This document shows, piece after piece, positions 48,206 through 60,283 of a DNA stretch of 64,000 nt (positions within the stretch are counted from its first letter, which is position 1; every line of letters begins with the position of its first letter). Origin of the DNA: Urophycis tenuis (lineage: Eukaryota > Chordata > Actinopteri > Gadiformes > Phycidae); contig JAXIVH010000018.1 in the NCBI GenBank assembly GCA_036785325.1, positions 6,703,492 through 6,767,491 on the forward strand, read 5' to 3'. Under the pieces are notes generated by a model. That model was given only the letters and a program-made list of their open reading frames with translations, did not search any database and was not told the DNA's origin. The translations under genes and the position numbers were made by a program.

Positions 48206-49799
48206 TTACTAAGCTGGTCACCAAAGCCAAGGCTTGCATAGCCAACTTGTGCCCCACCATGGTGGACATAATCAACTCCTCATTTGAATCTGGCATGGTA
48301 CCCTACACCTTCAAAATTGCCACAGTCATCCCCATCCTCAAAAAGCAAGGGCGTGGACCCGGATGACCTCACCAATTCCCGGACGATCTCCAACCTTCCT
48401 TGTCTCAGCAAAATCCTGGAAAGAGCAGTTTCTGTCCAACTCCATCAGCACATGTCCAACCATGAGCTCTGTGAACCCCTTTCAATCTGGCTTCAAAGCA
48501 CACCACAGCACAGAGACTACCCTCATCAAAATCACCAATTACCTCCTCATTGCTGCTGATTCCAGCCACATCAGTATTCTCATCCTCCTGGACCTCTCTG
48601 AAGCCTTTGACACAGTTTCTCACACAATCCTCCTCAACCGCTTCTGAATACCTAGGTCTCACCGGTGCAGCTCTCTCCTGGTTCCAGTCATATCTCTCCA
48701 ACAGGAAACCATTGTTACCATCAAAGACTCCAGTTCCACCCCGGCCTCAGTCAGCCAAGGCGTGCCCCCAAGGCTCTGTGCTTGGACCCCTCCGCTTTAC
48801 CATCTACATGCTCCCTTTTGGTCAGATTATCCGTCACCACAGCCTAAGCTTTCACTGCTATGCCGATGATACCCAGCTGTATCTCAGCACCAAACCATCC
48901 ACTCAGCTCCCTCCACAGTCCCTTGTCAACTGCCTGCGCAACATAAAAAAAAAAAACCTGGATGTCATCTAACTTACTCAAGCTTAACACCAACAAAACA
49001 GAGCTCATGGCTGTGGCTCCCAAGGCGCTGCTCCGGAAGGTTGGAGATCTTCTCCTGGATGTGGATGGCTGCTCCATCTGTCCATCCCCAGAAGTCCGCA
49101 ACCTGGGTGTCATTCTGGACTCCACTCTCTCCTTCCAGTCACACATCAAATCCATCACCAAATCCACTTTCTACCACCTCAAGAACATCTCCAGACTCCG
49201 GCCATCACTCTCTGACTCCGTGGCAGAGACCCTCATCCACACCTTCATCACCTCCCATCTGGACTACTCTGGAGTCCTGTCCGAGGTACCCAGCAAAGCC
49301 CTGGACAGGCTCCAATATGTTCAGAACTCAGCTGCCAGGGTTCTCACATGCACCAAGCCCTGGCAGCACATCACGCCCACCCTTATCCACCTTCACTGGC
49401 TCCCGGTCAAGTCATGCATCTCCTACAAACTCCTCCTCACCTACAAATCCCTCCATGACCTTGCCCCCCAGGACCTATCTGACCTTCTCCACCCCATATA
49501 GCCCAACCAGGAATCTGTGGTCCTCAGACACAGATCTGCTATCCACCCCCCGCCCCAGATTACAGACTTTTGGGGACAGAGCCTTCAGTGTGGCAGCCCC
49601 CACCCTCTGGAACTCTCTCCCGGCAGAGATTCAAAATGCTGCATCTCTGGACACATTTAAAAAAACTCATGAAAACATACCTGTTCACCAAGGCCTATGG
49701 TCTCTAATCAACTCCATCATCCCTGGCAATCATGGCTTCTTTAATTTCTGTTCTTTGTCTTATCTGCCTCACTGTGTACAGCGACCTTGGGTTCCTTGA
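48206..49799 (+). pseudogene. L2-like LINE reverse transcriptase and C-terminal region, frameshifted
   Basis: The RT is readable across changing frames. GMVPYTFKIATVIPILKK (48296) is motif 1. TISNLPCLSKILERAVS (48381) is motif 2. FQSGFKAHHSTETTLIKI and LILLDLSEAFDTVSH (48480-48625) are motif A with its first catalytic Asp. PQGSVLGPLRFTIYMLP (48767-48817) is motif B. CYADDTQLYLST (48856-48891) is the YADD catalytic box. LNTNKTELMAVAPK and LGVILDSTLSFQSHI are motifs D/E and the thumb. The C-terminal LDYSGVLSEVPSKALDRLQ to WNSLPAEIQNA segment is typical of fish L2. Frameshifts fall near 48.36, 48.65, 48.96 and 49.5 kb. Catalytic residues remain but no continuous protein is possible. Confidence 0.87.
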
Positions 49800-49830
49800 A
49801 AGGCACTATATAAATTAAATAACAACAAAC

Positions 49831-50740
49831 AAGTTAATTATGGAGCAGGTATTGGGGTTAGCCATCTTGCTCAAGGGTGCTGTGGGACTAGACCCCAGAA
49901 TCCACCCCAAAACCTTTTGGCAGGGAGACTCACGTCATTGTACTTCTCAAGAATTGTACGAATTATAAAACCTCTTTTTTCTCTTTTTCATGCTGGATTA
50001 TACTTGGGTTGTGGCACGTAAAGTGCAGTCAGGGAGCAGAGTGAGGATTTGTGACTTTGTCACACAAGCAAAGCACCATTCATTATACGAGCGCTGAGAT
50101 GCTGAAAGCACTGCTGCTTTGCTGAGTAACGTACAGTGGATTATGGGCCCCGCCGGGCTCGGGTTCCCCACGTCGCCTTAATCTGCCCAAACACACGTCC
50201 TCCTGCATCGGGACAAATCCTCAGCCCTTCTGAAGCTCACCTACTGTACGGCTCCTTTATTGTACTATCGGTATTCAGCATAGGAAGACGTGATTAAATA
50301 CCCAACAGCGCCATTCAGACAGACGTCGGCCAGGACCCTGCTAATGTCTCTGGGAGACCTTGTGCTCATGCCAGCTCATAATGGATGTGCCAAACAGTTG
50401 TCATGCTTTATCGGGAGTATTCTTTTAAATTTTATGAGGTCAAACTGAGATCAAAAGTTAGTGTTGAAGAAAATGGAAAAGATCTGAAATGTCAATGTGC
50501 ACACTACGTTGCAACATTTGTTGCACATACTCATATATTCTGGTAGGTGTTTTCATTGTTAATGTAAAAATGTAAACCCTCAAAAATGTAGTTGAGATGG
50601 AGTTGAGATGTTTAAGTTATTAAGTGGATTTGCATGACATTGAACATCTTTGGATTATCATTACATACTATAGTAATAAAAGAGGTTTGGCTATCGTTTC
50701 CATGAATAAATCTGCCGGACTCAGAGATTCACCATATGGT
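49831..50740. other. Unannotated spacer
   Basis: No gene. Around 49855-49935, TTGCTCAAGGGTGCTGTGGG and neighbouring sequence resemble a decayed fish dispersed repeat, too weak to call. Confidence 0.45.
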
Positions 50741-50745
50741 GTATC

Positions 50746-51114
50746 TGTGACACTTACGGGGTTGAGCTGAGACAGGCGCGAGACCAAGCAACGTATACGG
50801 TGGAACAGAGTTTATTTAAGTGCCGGACGAGACCGGTACAGGCGCACACAGCGAGGTGTGTGCGTCTAACAATTAACAAAGACAAAGTACGTCCATATAC
50901 GATATACAAATACACACATACAACAACTCACAATGGGGAGACGGACACACGAGGTTAAGTAGGGAAACAAACAAGACACAGGTGAGACACATTGGGAATT
51001 AGACACAGGTGCCTGCTAATGGCCGCCGGGGATTCTGGGGGTTGTAGTGCCAGGACCGGTGATCACTAGACAGGCGACGCCGATCGAGGTAGAGGGGGAG
51101 CAGTTGGCGTGACA
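50746..51114 (-). mobile_element. Solo LTR, 369 bp, with 5-bp target duplication
   Basis: Flanked by GTATC on both sides (50741-50745 and 51115-51119) and bounded by TGTGACAC...GTGACA. On the minus strand it reads TGTCACGCCAACTG... with CACCTGTGTCTTGTTTG, an AATAAACTCTG polyadenylation-like signal (about 50807-50817) and an end GTAAGTGTCACA. The composition and ends are typical of fish Ty3/Gypsy LTRs. There is no internal sequence beside it, so it is a solo LTR. Its short length and clean duplication suggest a fairly recent event. Confidence 0.88.
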
Positions 51115-51254
51115 GTATCCAACATCGACAGGCAATGAAGATGGGCTACATCTTGTTCAGAAGATGTATCACATGATTCTCTAAGAAGACATTAATCCAT
51201 GCAATTTGTTCAACAAATTAGTTGTTTTGATCACGTTCATCTCTTCTTGTCAGC

Positions 51255-51315
51255 AGTCTCAGATGCAATTTCCCTCAGGGATCATTAAAGTATGTCTGTC
51301 TGTCTGTCTGTCTGC
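51255..51315 (+). repeat. Retroposon 3' tail with (TGTC)n
   Basis: GATGCAATTTCCCTCAGGGA followed by TCATTAAAGTATG and (TCTG)n resembles the end of a common fish retroposon (CAATTTCCC...AATAAAGTAT plus tandem tetranucleotide). The rest of the element was not found. Confidence 0.6.
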
Positions 51316-52835
51316 CTCTTATCCAATGTTCAAAAATATGATAAATTACTAAAATGCAAGTAATTCACAATTGTACACAAATCTGTTTTCCTATTTGTAG
51401 TGTAAATGCAACGCTTAAAAAATAAAAAAAATAAAAAAATGAAGCCATTAAGCTTCATTTTGATAAGGTGGTTTGTTCTCTAAACCTAAAGAAGAAATAG
51501 TAAAAAATCTCATTTTGGAGATAAGTGGTGGCTGCAGGGAAAAAGCTGAACAGTGCAGGTTTGGGAGCGTACTGACCATGAGGACTTAGAGGAGGTAATG
51601 CACATGGAGGCCTTGAACTGTGTTATCTGGAACAATGACACATTTAATCTTCATGACTTTGAACATCCCACATCCATCATATTTCATCGTGGTTTGACGT
51701 CTGCCAGTCCTGTCACCCTGGAGGGCATCACATTCTGGGTCTCTTCAGGGTCGCTTTCTGCTTTTTAGCCTTTATTTTTATTTTTAGATTTCTATTTTTT
51801 GCAGCTCACAGGGCCTGGCTTAAGACGTCATCTTGTCGCTAACTTATGAAACCCTTTGCGACTTGCAACGGCAATTAAACGCTACAGGAGTGAAACCCTG
51901 ATAAACTACATATTTCTTCCAGTGAACTCCGACCTCGAGTGAACTACTGTATATATCACAGCCACACACACAGACAATGCTAATGTACAATAGCAATATT
52001 GAGATGTCTCTCTGTTGCCTGGTAACCTCAGAAAATGTACAATTAAGCCACAAAAACATAAATATATGAAATTCTACAAACGATTGAAATATACTTGAAA
52101 GAGCTATTGGCTGCTTCATGTTTAAACTTTACTCGGCTAATTCAATTGTATTGGATAGTTAAATTAAAGTGAAATATATTACTTTGAATATTAATGGATT
52201 CATGTTAATGAATGATTACAATAACTGTCCCAGGGTCTGCATGATTGACGTTTTGTGCCTATGAATAAGTGGAAGTACCAATTTAAGAAAATAAAAGTAC
52301 TCCTTTGACTGCCTGTCATTTAGCGCATCCATCTGGATGTGCTAATTAGCTCAAACTAGGGGGTACAATGAATGAGTAGCATTATCTGGCTCAGTGCACG
52401 GATGCAGTCAAAGTACAGTTACTATAATTATCTGGTCGGGAACTCTTGCTTCAACATGTTTAAAGTGAACACACCACTAACATAAGCTGTTTGTTTGAGA
52501 GCCCGCCCAGCCTCGTACCATGTCATGTTATTCAGATGGACTTGAAACCAAAGGAGGCTTTGACAAGGGGTCACCAGGAAAGGAGGTGCCAGTGGATTCT
52601 TTCTCATGATAAAAACAATGTTACAAAGTATACAACACAATCAATCATATCTATATTTGTATCCAGGGTGAACATGTTCATATTCATATTCATCTTGCTG
52701 TGTTTCATTGCATGTTATGTAAGGACCTGGGTGCTACATAGTAAAAGCATACATAGCTGTTTAGATTCTCTAATAGCACAAACTCATTCTCGCAGAATCT
52801 GGAGGTGTTCTCAAAATCAAGGCTAATGCTCTTGT

Positions 52836-52838
<3 letters not shown>
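51316..52838. other. Unannotated spacer
   Basis: About 1.5 kb without a recognised element or gene; an A-rich patch lies near 51418-51441. Confidence 0.5.
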
Positions 52839-52907
<69 letters not shown>

Positions 52908-52909
52908 AG

Positions 52910-52943
<34 letters not shown>

Positions 52944-52945
52944 AG

Positions 52946-53009
<64 letters not shown>

Positions 53010-53034
53010 AGCCACCCACACACACACACACACT
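52839..53034. repeat. (CA)n microsatellite with CTCAGC interruptions
   Basis: About 195 bp of CA repeat broken three times by the same ACTCAGCCA segment, implying that the array grew by duplication of larger blocks. Confidence 0.97.
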
Positions 53035-55168
53035 GTATATAAATATAGACCCACACACAGTCCCAGTGTTTGGCTGTGCTTTGGCCCTCTAGCATCCAGC
53101 ATTCTGTTCACATCCCATCCAAAGACACATCATCTGATTTGGGGAAATGTCAACGTAAAAGATGGGAGAATGGGCACCGCTGTCCTCACTATGGGTGCCT
53201 GTTTGGGGAATAGAACCCAGCAGATCTCCTCCTTCCAATAATGTTGGAATGAGGGAAGCTGCTGTGTTCCTGGTTAGACTGGCAGAATAATATGTCCTAA
53301 CATGTTGACTGAAGGTTGATATGAGAGATGTGATCTTAAGGATGAAATGAGAAGCTGAACCAGCAGTGCTTCCCTACATCTTGTTTTCCTTGGGCCACTT
53401 GTACAATATATGTTTTGTAAATATTAAAGTGGTGCTTGTAATTTATTTTTCTTCCATTTGGAGATGTTGTCACTGCACTAATCAAACAATGGCAGTGAGT
53501 GTAAAACTGTTGTTTTATGTGTTATTCATTAACATGGCACAGTTAACAAGCACTATATAAACCAACTTGATATAAATATTAACTTCACTTGATGAGTAGA
53601 TCAAAGGCCATGCAGGTGAGTATAGAGGAGCTGTCCTTTCCTTCGTCCTATCCATCTCATTTCATGTTGCCATATGGACTAAACCAAACAAAATCACAGT
53701 TAATTTGCTGTCCACTCCAGACGGTCGTGATGATGGCGCTAACTTTGTGATGGTTATGTGCTGTGAATGGTGTGAAACAATTGTCTGTGCGGGTTACTGG
53801 TTTTGTGCCACAGCTCGTGCCTGGGCCAAAGTCAAGACAAAAAGGTATGTGTGGAGGCCAGGGGAGGGAGGGAGGTGTGATAATTGGAGTGGGTAATGAA
53901 GTGAGCAGTGTGAACGGGAGTGTTTCTGTGTCAGCAGTAAGTCCCTGGTAGTCACTGGCCTGTGTGTGTGTGAGTGTATTGGTGTGTAAAAGCTTTTTTT
54001 TCATTGCACCAACTGCCAAGCTTTGTATATAATGTTATTTGAGTATGAAACTAGTCGCTGGTGAATTGGGTACATGTTGTTGCAAAGCTGGGGGCTTTTC
54101 CTGCATTGAACTGTGCTATTAACTAAACTATGTTACTTGCTTGAATAAAATACTGTGAAGCGTTGGAAAAATCAGTCTTTCTTATTGAATGAGAATGACC
54201 TCCAATGCCAGTGAGACATGTATTATGGGAGCGTGTCTGACAGTGACAGACATCATTTTCCTCCTAAACCAAATCAGCTGCCCTCCACATGGCCAGCACG
54301 CAGTGGGCAGAGTGACGCTACATTTACCATGCAAAGATACATATCGCGAGACAGAGATGCGGGTCTTCGAGCTGCCCACATTAATATTTCAATGTCATCT
54401 TAACAACTCCACAAGGGGGCAGTATTTTGAGTTTGACCCCAAATGTACATGAACCAAGCAAATCTGGACATGGGGGAAACCAAGTTTGTTTGAAATTGAA
54501 AATGGAACAACATGAAAGAGCAACATGTAAAACATGAAACAACATGAAAAAGATGTTGCAACATCACATAAATGTTAGGGTTAGAGTTAGTTTGCAACCA
54601 AGAAAATGCAATGCTTTGATTTCACAGAGTGCATCCATGTTATTCTTGAACACATTGCCTGTTCCCATGCTTGACCAATCAGTCAAATCATTACGTGTTA
54701 CATAAAGGTTCTTGGCTGGCAGAACGGGCACGTACAGGTCTCTGAGAAGGACTGTGGATCTTCACAGAACGTTACATACCGGCTGACAAAGAAGTGGTAG
54801 TAGAAATGGTCCATTCATTGAAATCCATCACCCCAAGTATCGCTTCCCTGTTACATCTGATTGTTGTTTCTGATGTGTCCACTGTAACCTAGATACACTG
54901 TAGATAAGCTAGTGGATGGGTGTGGCTCAGATGGGCCTCAATGGCTATAGCTGCGGTCTGTGTCTATATATAGTGACGGTATAGTGAGACAATCCAGGCT
55001 AAAGGATAAATGTTTCAGTGGAAACACCCCCCAGATCCTCTAGAGGTTGGCTTGTCGCAGGCATATCCTGCCCAGACTGGAAATACTCCTTACCCCTCAT
55101 TGGCCCTGTGTGTGTGTAAGTGTGTGTTTGTGTGTTTGTGTGTGTGTAAGTGTGTGTGTTTGTGTGTC

Positions 55169-55210
<42 letters not shown>

Positions 55211-55868
55211 AGAATCATGTCTATATTTATGTTCCTTTTCATTGCCTGTTGAGTTCTCTCTGATATAATGCATACGAAGGTGGAGACAGAAGCATGTTAC
55301 GTACTCTTCCTCACTTCAGACGTTTGAATTTCTGCTCATCCCCGAATGTAAAAATAATTTTGCTGCAGATCTAAATCAGATATTATTTATATCTATAAGG
55401 CCATTAGGTTAAGCCTCGGTGGGTTATGTGTGTGTGTGTGTGTGTGTGTGCGCGTGTGTTTGAGAGAGGGAGAGAGAAAGTGTGTGTATGTGTGAGAGAG
55501 GGAGAGAGAGGGAGAGAGAGTGTTTGTGTGCGTGTGAATGCTATTTTTACTTGTTTTTTCTTCAGGGACCAAATGTCCTTCAGAGGATGGGAAAGACAAA
55601 AAAAACCCTTGTGAGAATTAAGGACACTGCAATTGTCCATGGACGTAATGTCTTGTGTCACAGGTCGGGTTAATGGCCCATGTAGCTGGAGCTCATGTTA
55701 TGCTGCAGGTGTATTGTGAAGTCAATGTGGAGTCAATGTATTGTCCTCAGAAATGGAAAGTCCTCATCCTGTTTGTGTTATATAGATATAGATATAGATA
55801 TAGATATAGATATAGATATAGATATTTAGATATATAGATACATAGATATATAGATACATTTATATGTA

Positions 55869-55943
<75 letters not shown>

Positions 55944-56419
55944 ACACATGAACATGTATGTGTGTTAACATAGGCTTGCATGCTGGCATGTGCAACATGA
56001 CCCATCATTCATCATTCATCCCAGGATTCCTGGCTAACAGAGATAAGGGATGTGTAGGCTGCAGGGAGGGGGTTAGGAAAATAACCTATTTATACCATTC
56101 TGACATTTTCAGCTTTTTTACATTTTTGTTTGGTTTAACTTTGGGACCAAAATGTCAAAGGAACAGCTGGGTGGAATTTTAATAGGATGATTTGTGACAC
56201 TGACTGAATGTTCATTAAACAAATAGTCTTTTTAGCATAGCTTGGACATGAAAGACAATCAATATTTAATATGAAGACAAAGGTACCATGCAGAAGATTT
56301 GTCACGTTGTCAAGTTATATTTATCCTGTTTGTTTTGTGTAGGTTTTGTTTTTTTTCCCCTAGATGTCGAAAATATCATGACCTCAAACAGGTTCTTAGT
56401 AAATCTTGTGCCACATCAC
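53035..56419. other. Unannotated 3.4-kb region with microsatellites
   Basis: GT-rich tracts lie at about 55107-55208 and 55427-55460, an (ATAGAT)n tract at 55783-55857 and a (GT)n tract at 55873-55939. No gene family was recognised in the open frames. Confidence 0.5.
54409..54422 (+). promoter_or_regulatory. CTCF-like motif (candidate)
   Basis: CCACAAGGGGGCAG matches 13 of 14 positions of the vertebrate CTCF core (CCASYAGRKGGCRS, from memory). Such motifs also arise by chance and in repeats, and no occupancy can be inferred from sequence alone. Confidence 0.3.
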
Positions 56420-56499
56420 TGCGGCCTCACCACCACCACCATACGACATGCTATCAATCTTCTCCCTGCTATCCCCCCCCCCCCCCTCCCCCCTCCCCC

Positions 56500-57060
56500 A
56501 CCCATGGCCTTCTGTATTCCCTCTCTGGGCCAGAGCAGGAGGTTATGGACGCACACATCTGGGAGTCTCTTGATCGTGGCATCATTCAGGCCTCTTCGTC
56601 CCCAGTAGGAGCTGGCTTTTTCTTTGAGGATAAGACATTCCGCCCCCTGCATCGACTGTCATGGTCTGCATTACTGAGGAGAATGGTTGCCCCCTGCTTA
56701 TTATCTCTACTGCTTTCCAACAGGCGCCACCAGCTTTACGAAGCTTGACTCGCGGAACACAAAGTCGGGCGCAATCCCAGCAGTGTTTCAGGCCCGGGTT
56801 AATGATCCACACTGGGACATGTTGGTGGTATCCTGTCCCAGCAATCGCCCAAAAATCATTCACTGGCAGCTGTCTCCTGCCAAGAAAAATTAGGACATTG
56901 GCAACCAGGAACTTCTGGATGTGAAGCTTGCCTTGGAGCAGAGGAAGCATTGTTTGTAGAGGACTGAGTATCCAGTCCTGGTCCGGATGGACCACAAGAA
57001 CCTAGTGTATATCCGGACAGCAAGAAGGGTGAGGTCTTGGCAAGTTAGGTGGGCCTGGCT
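56500..57060 (+). pseudogene. Gypsy RT-RNase H remnant with internal deletion
   Basis: YSLSGPEQEVMDAHIWESLD and GIIQASSSPVGAGFFF (56516-56625) match the conserved Gypsy RT entry block (YPLSGPE...M---I-E-L--G-I-PSSSP-GAGFFFV-KKD). GATSFTKLDSRN (about 56.73 kb) is motif A (TKLDLRN). The RT core with the YVDD box is deleted. The sequence resumes with QLSPAKKN and DIGNQELLDVKLALEQ (56894-56941), then MDHKNLVYIRTARR (56987), the RNase H block where TDHKNLEYI is expected (Thr changed to Met). A stop separates the two RNase H pieces, and frames change repeatedly. Confidence 0.83.
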
Positions 57061-57959
57061 TGTATAGCTTGTACTAAATTGGTTATATTGTGTATTGTTT
57101 TGGTTCTAAGGTTTGAAAAACTGGTGCTCTGTCCCACTGGCTTGACGCCGCCCACAAAACAATCCTGAGCCCACTCTACCGCCTGATTGCAGCTGTCGCC
57201 TTTGGCATCCAGAAAGTTGTCCGTTTGGCCGAGCAGCAGCAGCCTGGTCCCTGGTCCCCCCCTGACCCTCTGTTAGTCCCCCCCTTCCCCCCGAGACCTA
57301 GGGGGGTTGGGAGCAGACAGTGCCAACCAGGACCAAGAGACTTGTCTGTGTTGTCTGAAGACAACATTTTTTCTGCCCATTGTTTTGCCTCTCGCCTGTG
57401 TCCGTTCCACTGCTCCATCAGTTACCAGCTCCCATTGTCTACAGTCTGAGAGGGGGAGGTCAATGTGCCATCTGTCCAGCAGCTACCATGCCACCCAGCT
57501 CCACACCTCCTCCAGGTATGGACAACAGGGATACCTGCTCCCTGGTACCTGGCTGGAAGGTGCAGCTATCTACGTAGGAGTTCCCTTTGTGTTGAGTCCC
57601 GCAAGTTGTTCCCCCGACTCACTGTTGGGCTCCAGCTTCCACACATCCTACGTATTCATACCACATTCCAGGTCTCCTCACTAAAGTACCTTCAGTCGCC
57701 TGGCTCCTCCTGGTAAACCCTCAACCCCCCTCCCACCACGGGGACAGACAACAGACCATCACTTTAGAGAGGCTCCTGAGGGTTTGTTGTCGCTCCACAG
57801 CAAAACCTAGAGAACTGGGAGGACTATGGTGTTGAGGAAGGACCTGCCAGAGACAGTAGGACCCCAGCACACCCGATACTTCAAGAGAAGGCATCCTGAA
57901 CAGCTAGATGGTCCGCCACAAGGTGCTTTAGGGTGGAGGTGCTCTATGGTGGGCCATTC

Positions 57960-58310
57960 TGCAGGTCTTTGTGTAGCTTTGTTTGTTTCCCTAGATGTCC
58001 TCAGTTATGCTTTATCTTTAGCTCATTAGCCTTGATTGTGTCCCACCTGTGTTGATGTTCCTTCCTGTGTATTTAAGCCCTCAGTTTTGTTTGCCCTTTG
58101 TCTGGTCATCCTGCCCACTACTAGCCCAATCTAGTAGGTGTCTTAGTTATTGTTCACCCTTTTCTCTAAAGTAAAACGTCCACCAGCCGTATTGTCTTAC
58201 CTTTGTGCATCCTTTTGTCTTGAAGCATTGAAGCAAATATTTATTTTGTTTAAATCTTCTTGCGTTCTGCATTTGTGTCCGGATCCTGATCCTTACATTA
58301 TTATTTCATT
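57960..58310 (+). mobile_element. Probable 3' LTR of the Gypsy remnant
   Basis: Downstream of the last coding block is CCACCTGTGTTGATG...TATTTAAGCCCTCAGTTTTG (TATA-like at about 58071-58078), an A-rich region, and an end CTGCATTTGTGTCCGGATCC followed by TGATCCTTACA near 58299. These are familiar features of fish Gypsy LTRs. The exact 5' edge and the target duplication could not be fixed. Confidence 0.6.
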
Positions 58311-58915
58311 CCACAGTTTTAAGGTAATTTGAGACTTCCATTCCATCTTAGGTCATCTGGCCATCTTATTCACTGCAGATTCAGTGCAGCTTGAGAAAAG
58401 ACGTATCATTTTTTTTTTTATCATCATCATTAAATGTCATGTGACTTAAGAGTACAGATGACACCAGCAACACTGTCAGGGAGCTCATAGCCTGGAATGG
58501 CTACACGAGAAGCCCAAGCTTCCACTGAACCTCATTATACCTGACAACTCGCAAATATGCCTATGGGCTCAGCCGTCATCATAAAGCACTCATGCACCCA
58601 TGCTGATACCACAAGCAACTCAAGGAGGCTAGGACATTAAATCTGTGTGTGTGAGTGTGTGTGGGGGGGGGGGGGTATATATTATAGTTTTGTTAAATAT
58701 ATACTTGGCTTGCCTTAGTTAGATTATGTTTGTGTACTCATCAGCATGCAAAGGAGCACATATAGACACAGGTGTGGTGTGCACTGACACAACCCCACTA
58801 ATGGTATGGCATCGGGAGGGGCTGCAGAGCACCAGACGAGCCCCGGACAAATGGAGGAAGCAATCAACATGTGGCAAATGAGCAGAGACCTGCAGCAGCC
58901 CTTTCCATCAAGCAC

Positions 58916-58978
<63 letters not shown>

Positions 58979-59339
58979 TACAATGCTCGAATGCACACAA
59001 ACACACAAGCATACACACACAAACACAATCAGTGACACACACATTAACAGCACTCCCTATTGCAGACACACTCACACACAATTTGATGGCAATTTGATTG
59101 ACATTCACAACATCACAATCACACACACACACACACACACAAACATGAAGGCACTCACACAATATAACATTTTGGCAAATAAACATTTTGAAAGAGAGGC
59201 ATATCACTCTCCATTCAATGCATGTGAAGATGGAAAATACATGCAAATCTCAAGGCAGGCTGTAGATAAAGTAAACATGATCCTCCATAGACACTTGCCC
59301 ACAATGGACTCAAACGTAGTTTCTCCCATTGTGACATTT
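58311..59339. other. Spacer with CA repeat
   Basis: It contains a poly-G run (about 58662-58674) and a CA microsatellite at 58912-58976, with further CA-rich sequence to 59150. The 197-codon frame across it is mostly repeat-encoded His/Thr. Confidence 0.6.
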
Positions 59340-60283
59340 GCACATTGTCATCTCTTCTGTATGATGCACTTTAACATCTCTATGTATGATGCACTTTAAC
59401 ATCTCTATTTATGATGCACTTTAACATCTCTATGTATGATGCACTTTAACATCTCTATGTATGATGCACCTTAACATCTCTATGTATGAGGCACTTTAAC
59501 ATTATGTATGATGCACTTTAACATCTCTATGTATGATGCACTTTAACATCTCTATGTATGATGCACTTTAACATCTCTATGCATGATGCACTTTAACATC
59601 TCTATGTATGATGCACTTTCACATCTCTATGTATGATGCACTTTAACATCTCTATGTATGATGAACTTTAACATCTCCATGTATGATGCACTTTAACATT
59701 TCTATGTTTGATGCATTTTTAACATCTCTATGTATGATAAACTTTAACATCTCTATGTATGATGCACTTTAACATATCTATGTATGATGCACTTTAACAT
59801 TATGTATGATGCACTTTAACATATCTATGTATGATGCACTTTAACATTATGTATGATGCACTTTAACATCTCTATGTATGATGCACTTCAACATCTCTAT
59901 GTATGATAAACTTTAACATCTCTATGTATGATGCATTTTAACATCTCTATGTATGATGCACTTTAACATCTCTATGTATGATGCACTTTCACATCTCTAT
60001 GCATGATGCACTTTAACATCTCTATGTATGATGCACTTTAACATTTATATGTATGATGCACTTTAACATCTCTATGTATGATGCACTTTAACATCTCTAT
60101 GTATGATTCACTTTAACATCTCTATGTATGATGCACTTTAACATTATGTATGATGCACTTTAACAGCTCTATGTATGATGCACTTTAACATCTCTATGTA
60201 TGATGCATTTTAACATCTCTATGTATGATGCAGTTTAACATTTCGATGTATGATGCACTTTAACCTCTCTATGTATGATGCAT
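59340..60283. repeat. 25-bp minisatellite, about 37 copies
   Basis: The unit is GTATGATGCACTTTAACATC plus TCTAT, repeated for about 940 bp. Shortened 22-bp units (CATTATGTATGATGCACTTTAA type) recur about six times, and point variants (TAAACTTT, TTCACTTT, CATGCATG) are scattered. Unlike the GC-rich arrays it is AT-rich. Confidence 0.96.

Larger units (their letters stand above)
46440..49830 (+). mobile_element. L2-like (CR1/L2 group) LINE, near full length
   Basis: A 3.4-kb non-LTR retrotransposon. It has a probable 5' region, an APE endonuclease frame, a frameshifted reverse transcriptase, a C-terminal region and a 3' end, GACCTTGGGTTCCTTGAAAG followed by GCACTATATAAAT. This 3' end is the hallmark of fish L2 elements. 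A short AACAACAAACAA tail ends it at about 49830. The element is expected to move by target-primed reverse transcription, nicking DNA with the endonuclease. The RT is broken by several frameshifts, so this copy cannot move by itself. No clear target duplication was found. Confidence 0.88.
56420..58310 (+). mobile_element. Ty3/Gypsy retrotransposon remnant with chromodomain region and LTR
   Basis: Domain order on the plus strand is RT start, RNase H, a short piece around the integrase N-terminus, an integrase C-terminus/chromodomain-like segment and a 3' LTR-like sequence. This matches a fish chromovirus-type Gypsy element with large internal deletions: the catalytic RT box and the DDE integrase core are absent. 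The 57.5-57.9 kb segment has CVESRKLFPRLTVGLQLPHI and ILRIHTTFQVSSLK, followed later by NWEDYGVEEGPARDS and FKRRHPEQLDGPP. These are the usual end of the integrase/chromodomain polyprotein. It is inactive. Confidence 0.83.

Noticed and set aside
54577..54592. Telomere-like GTTAGGGTTAGAGTTAG
   Set aside because: Only two imperfect units, too short to be an interstitial telomeric repeat.
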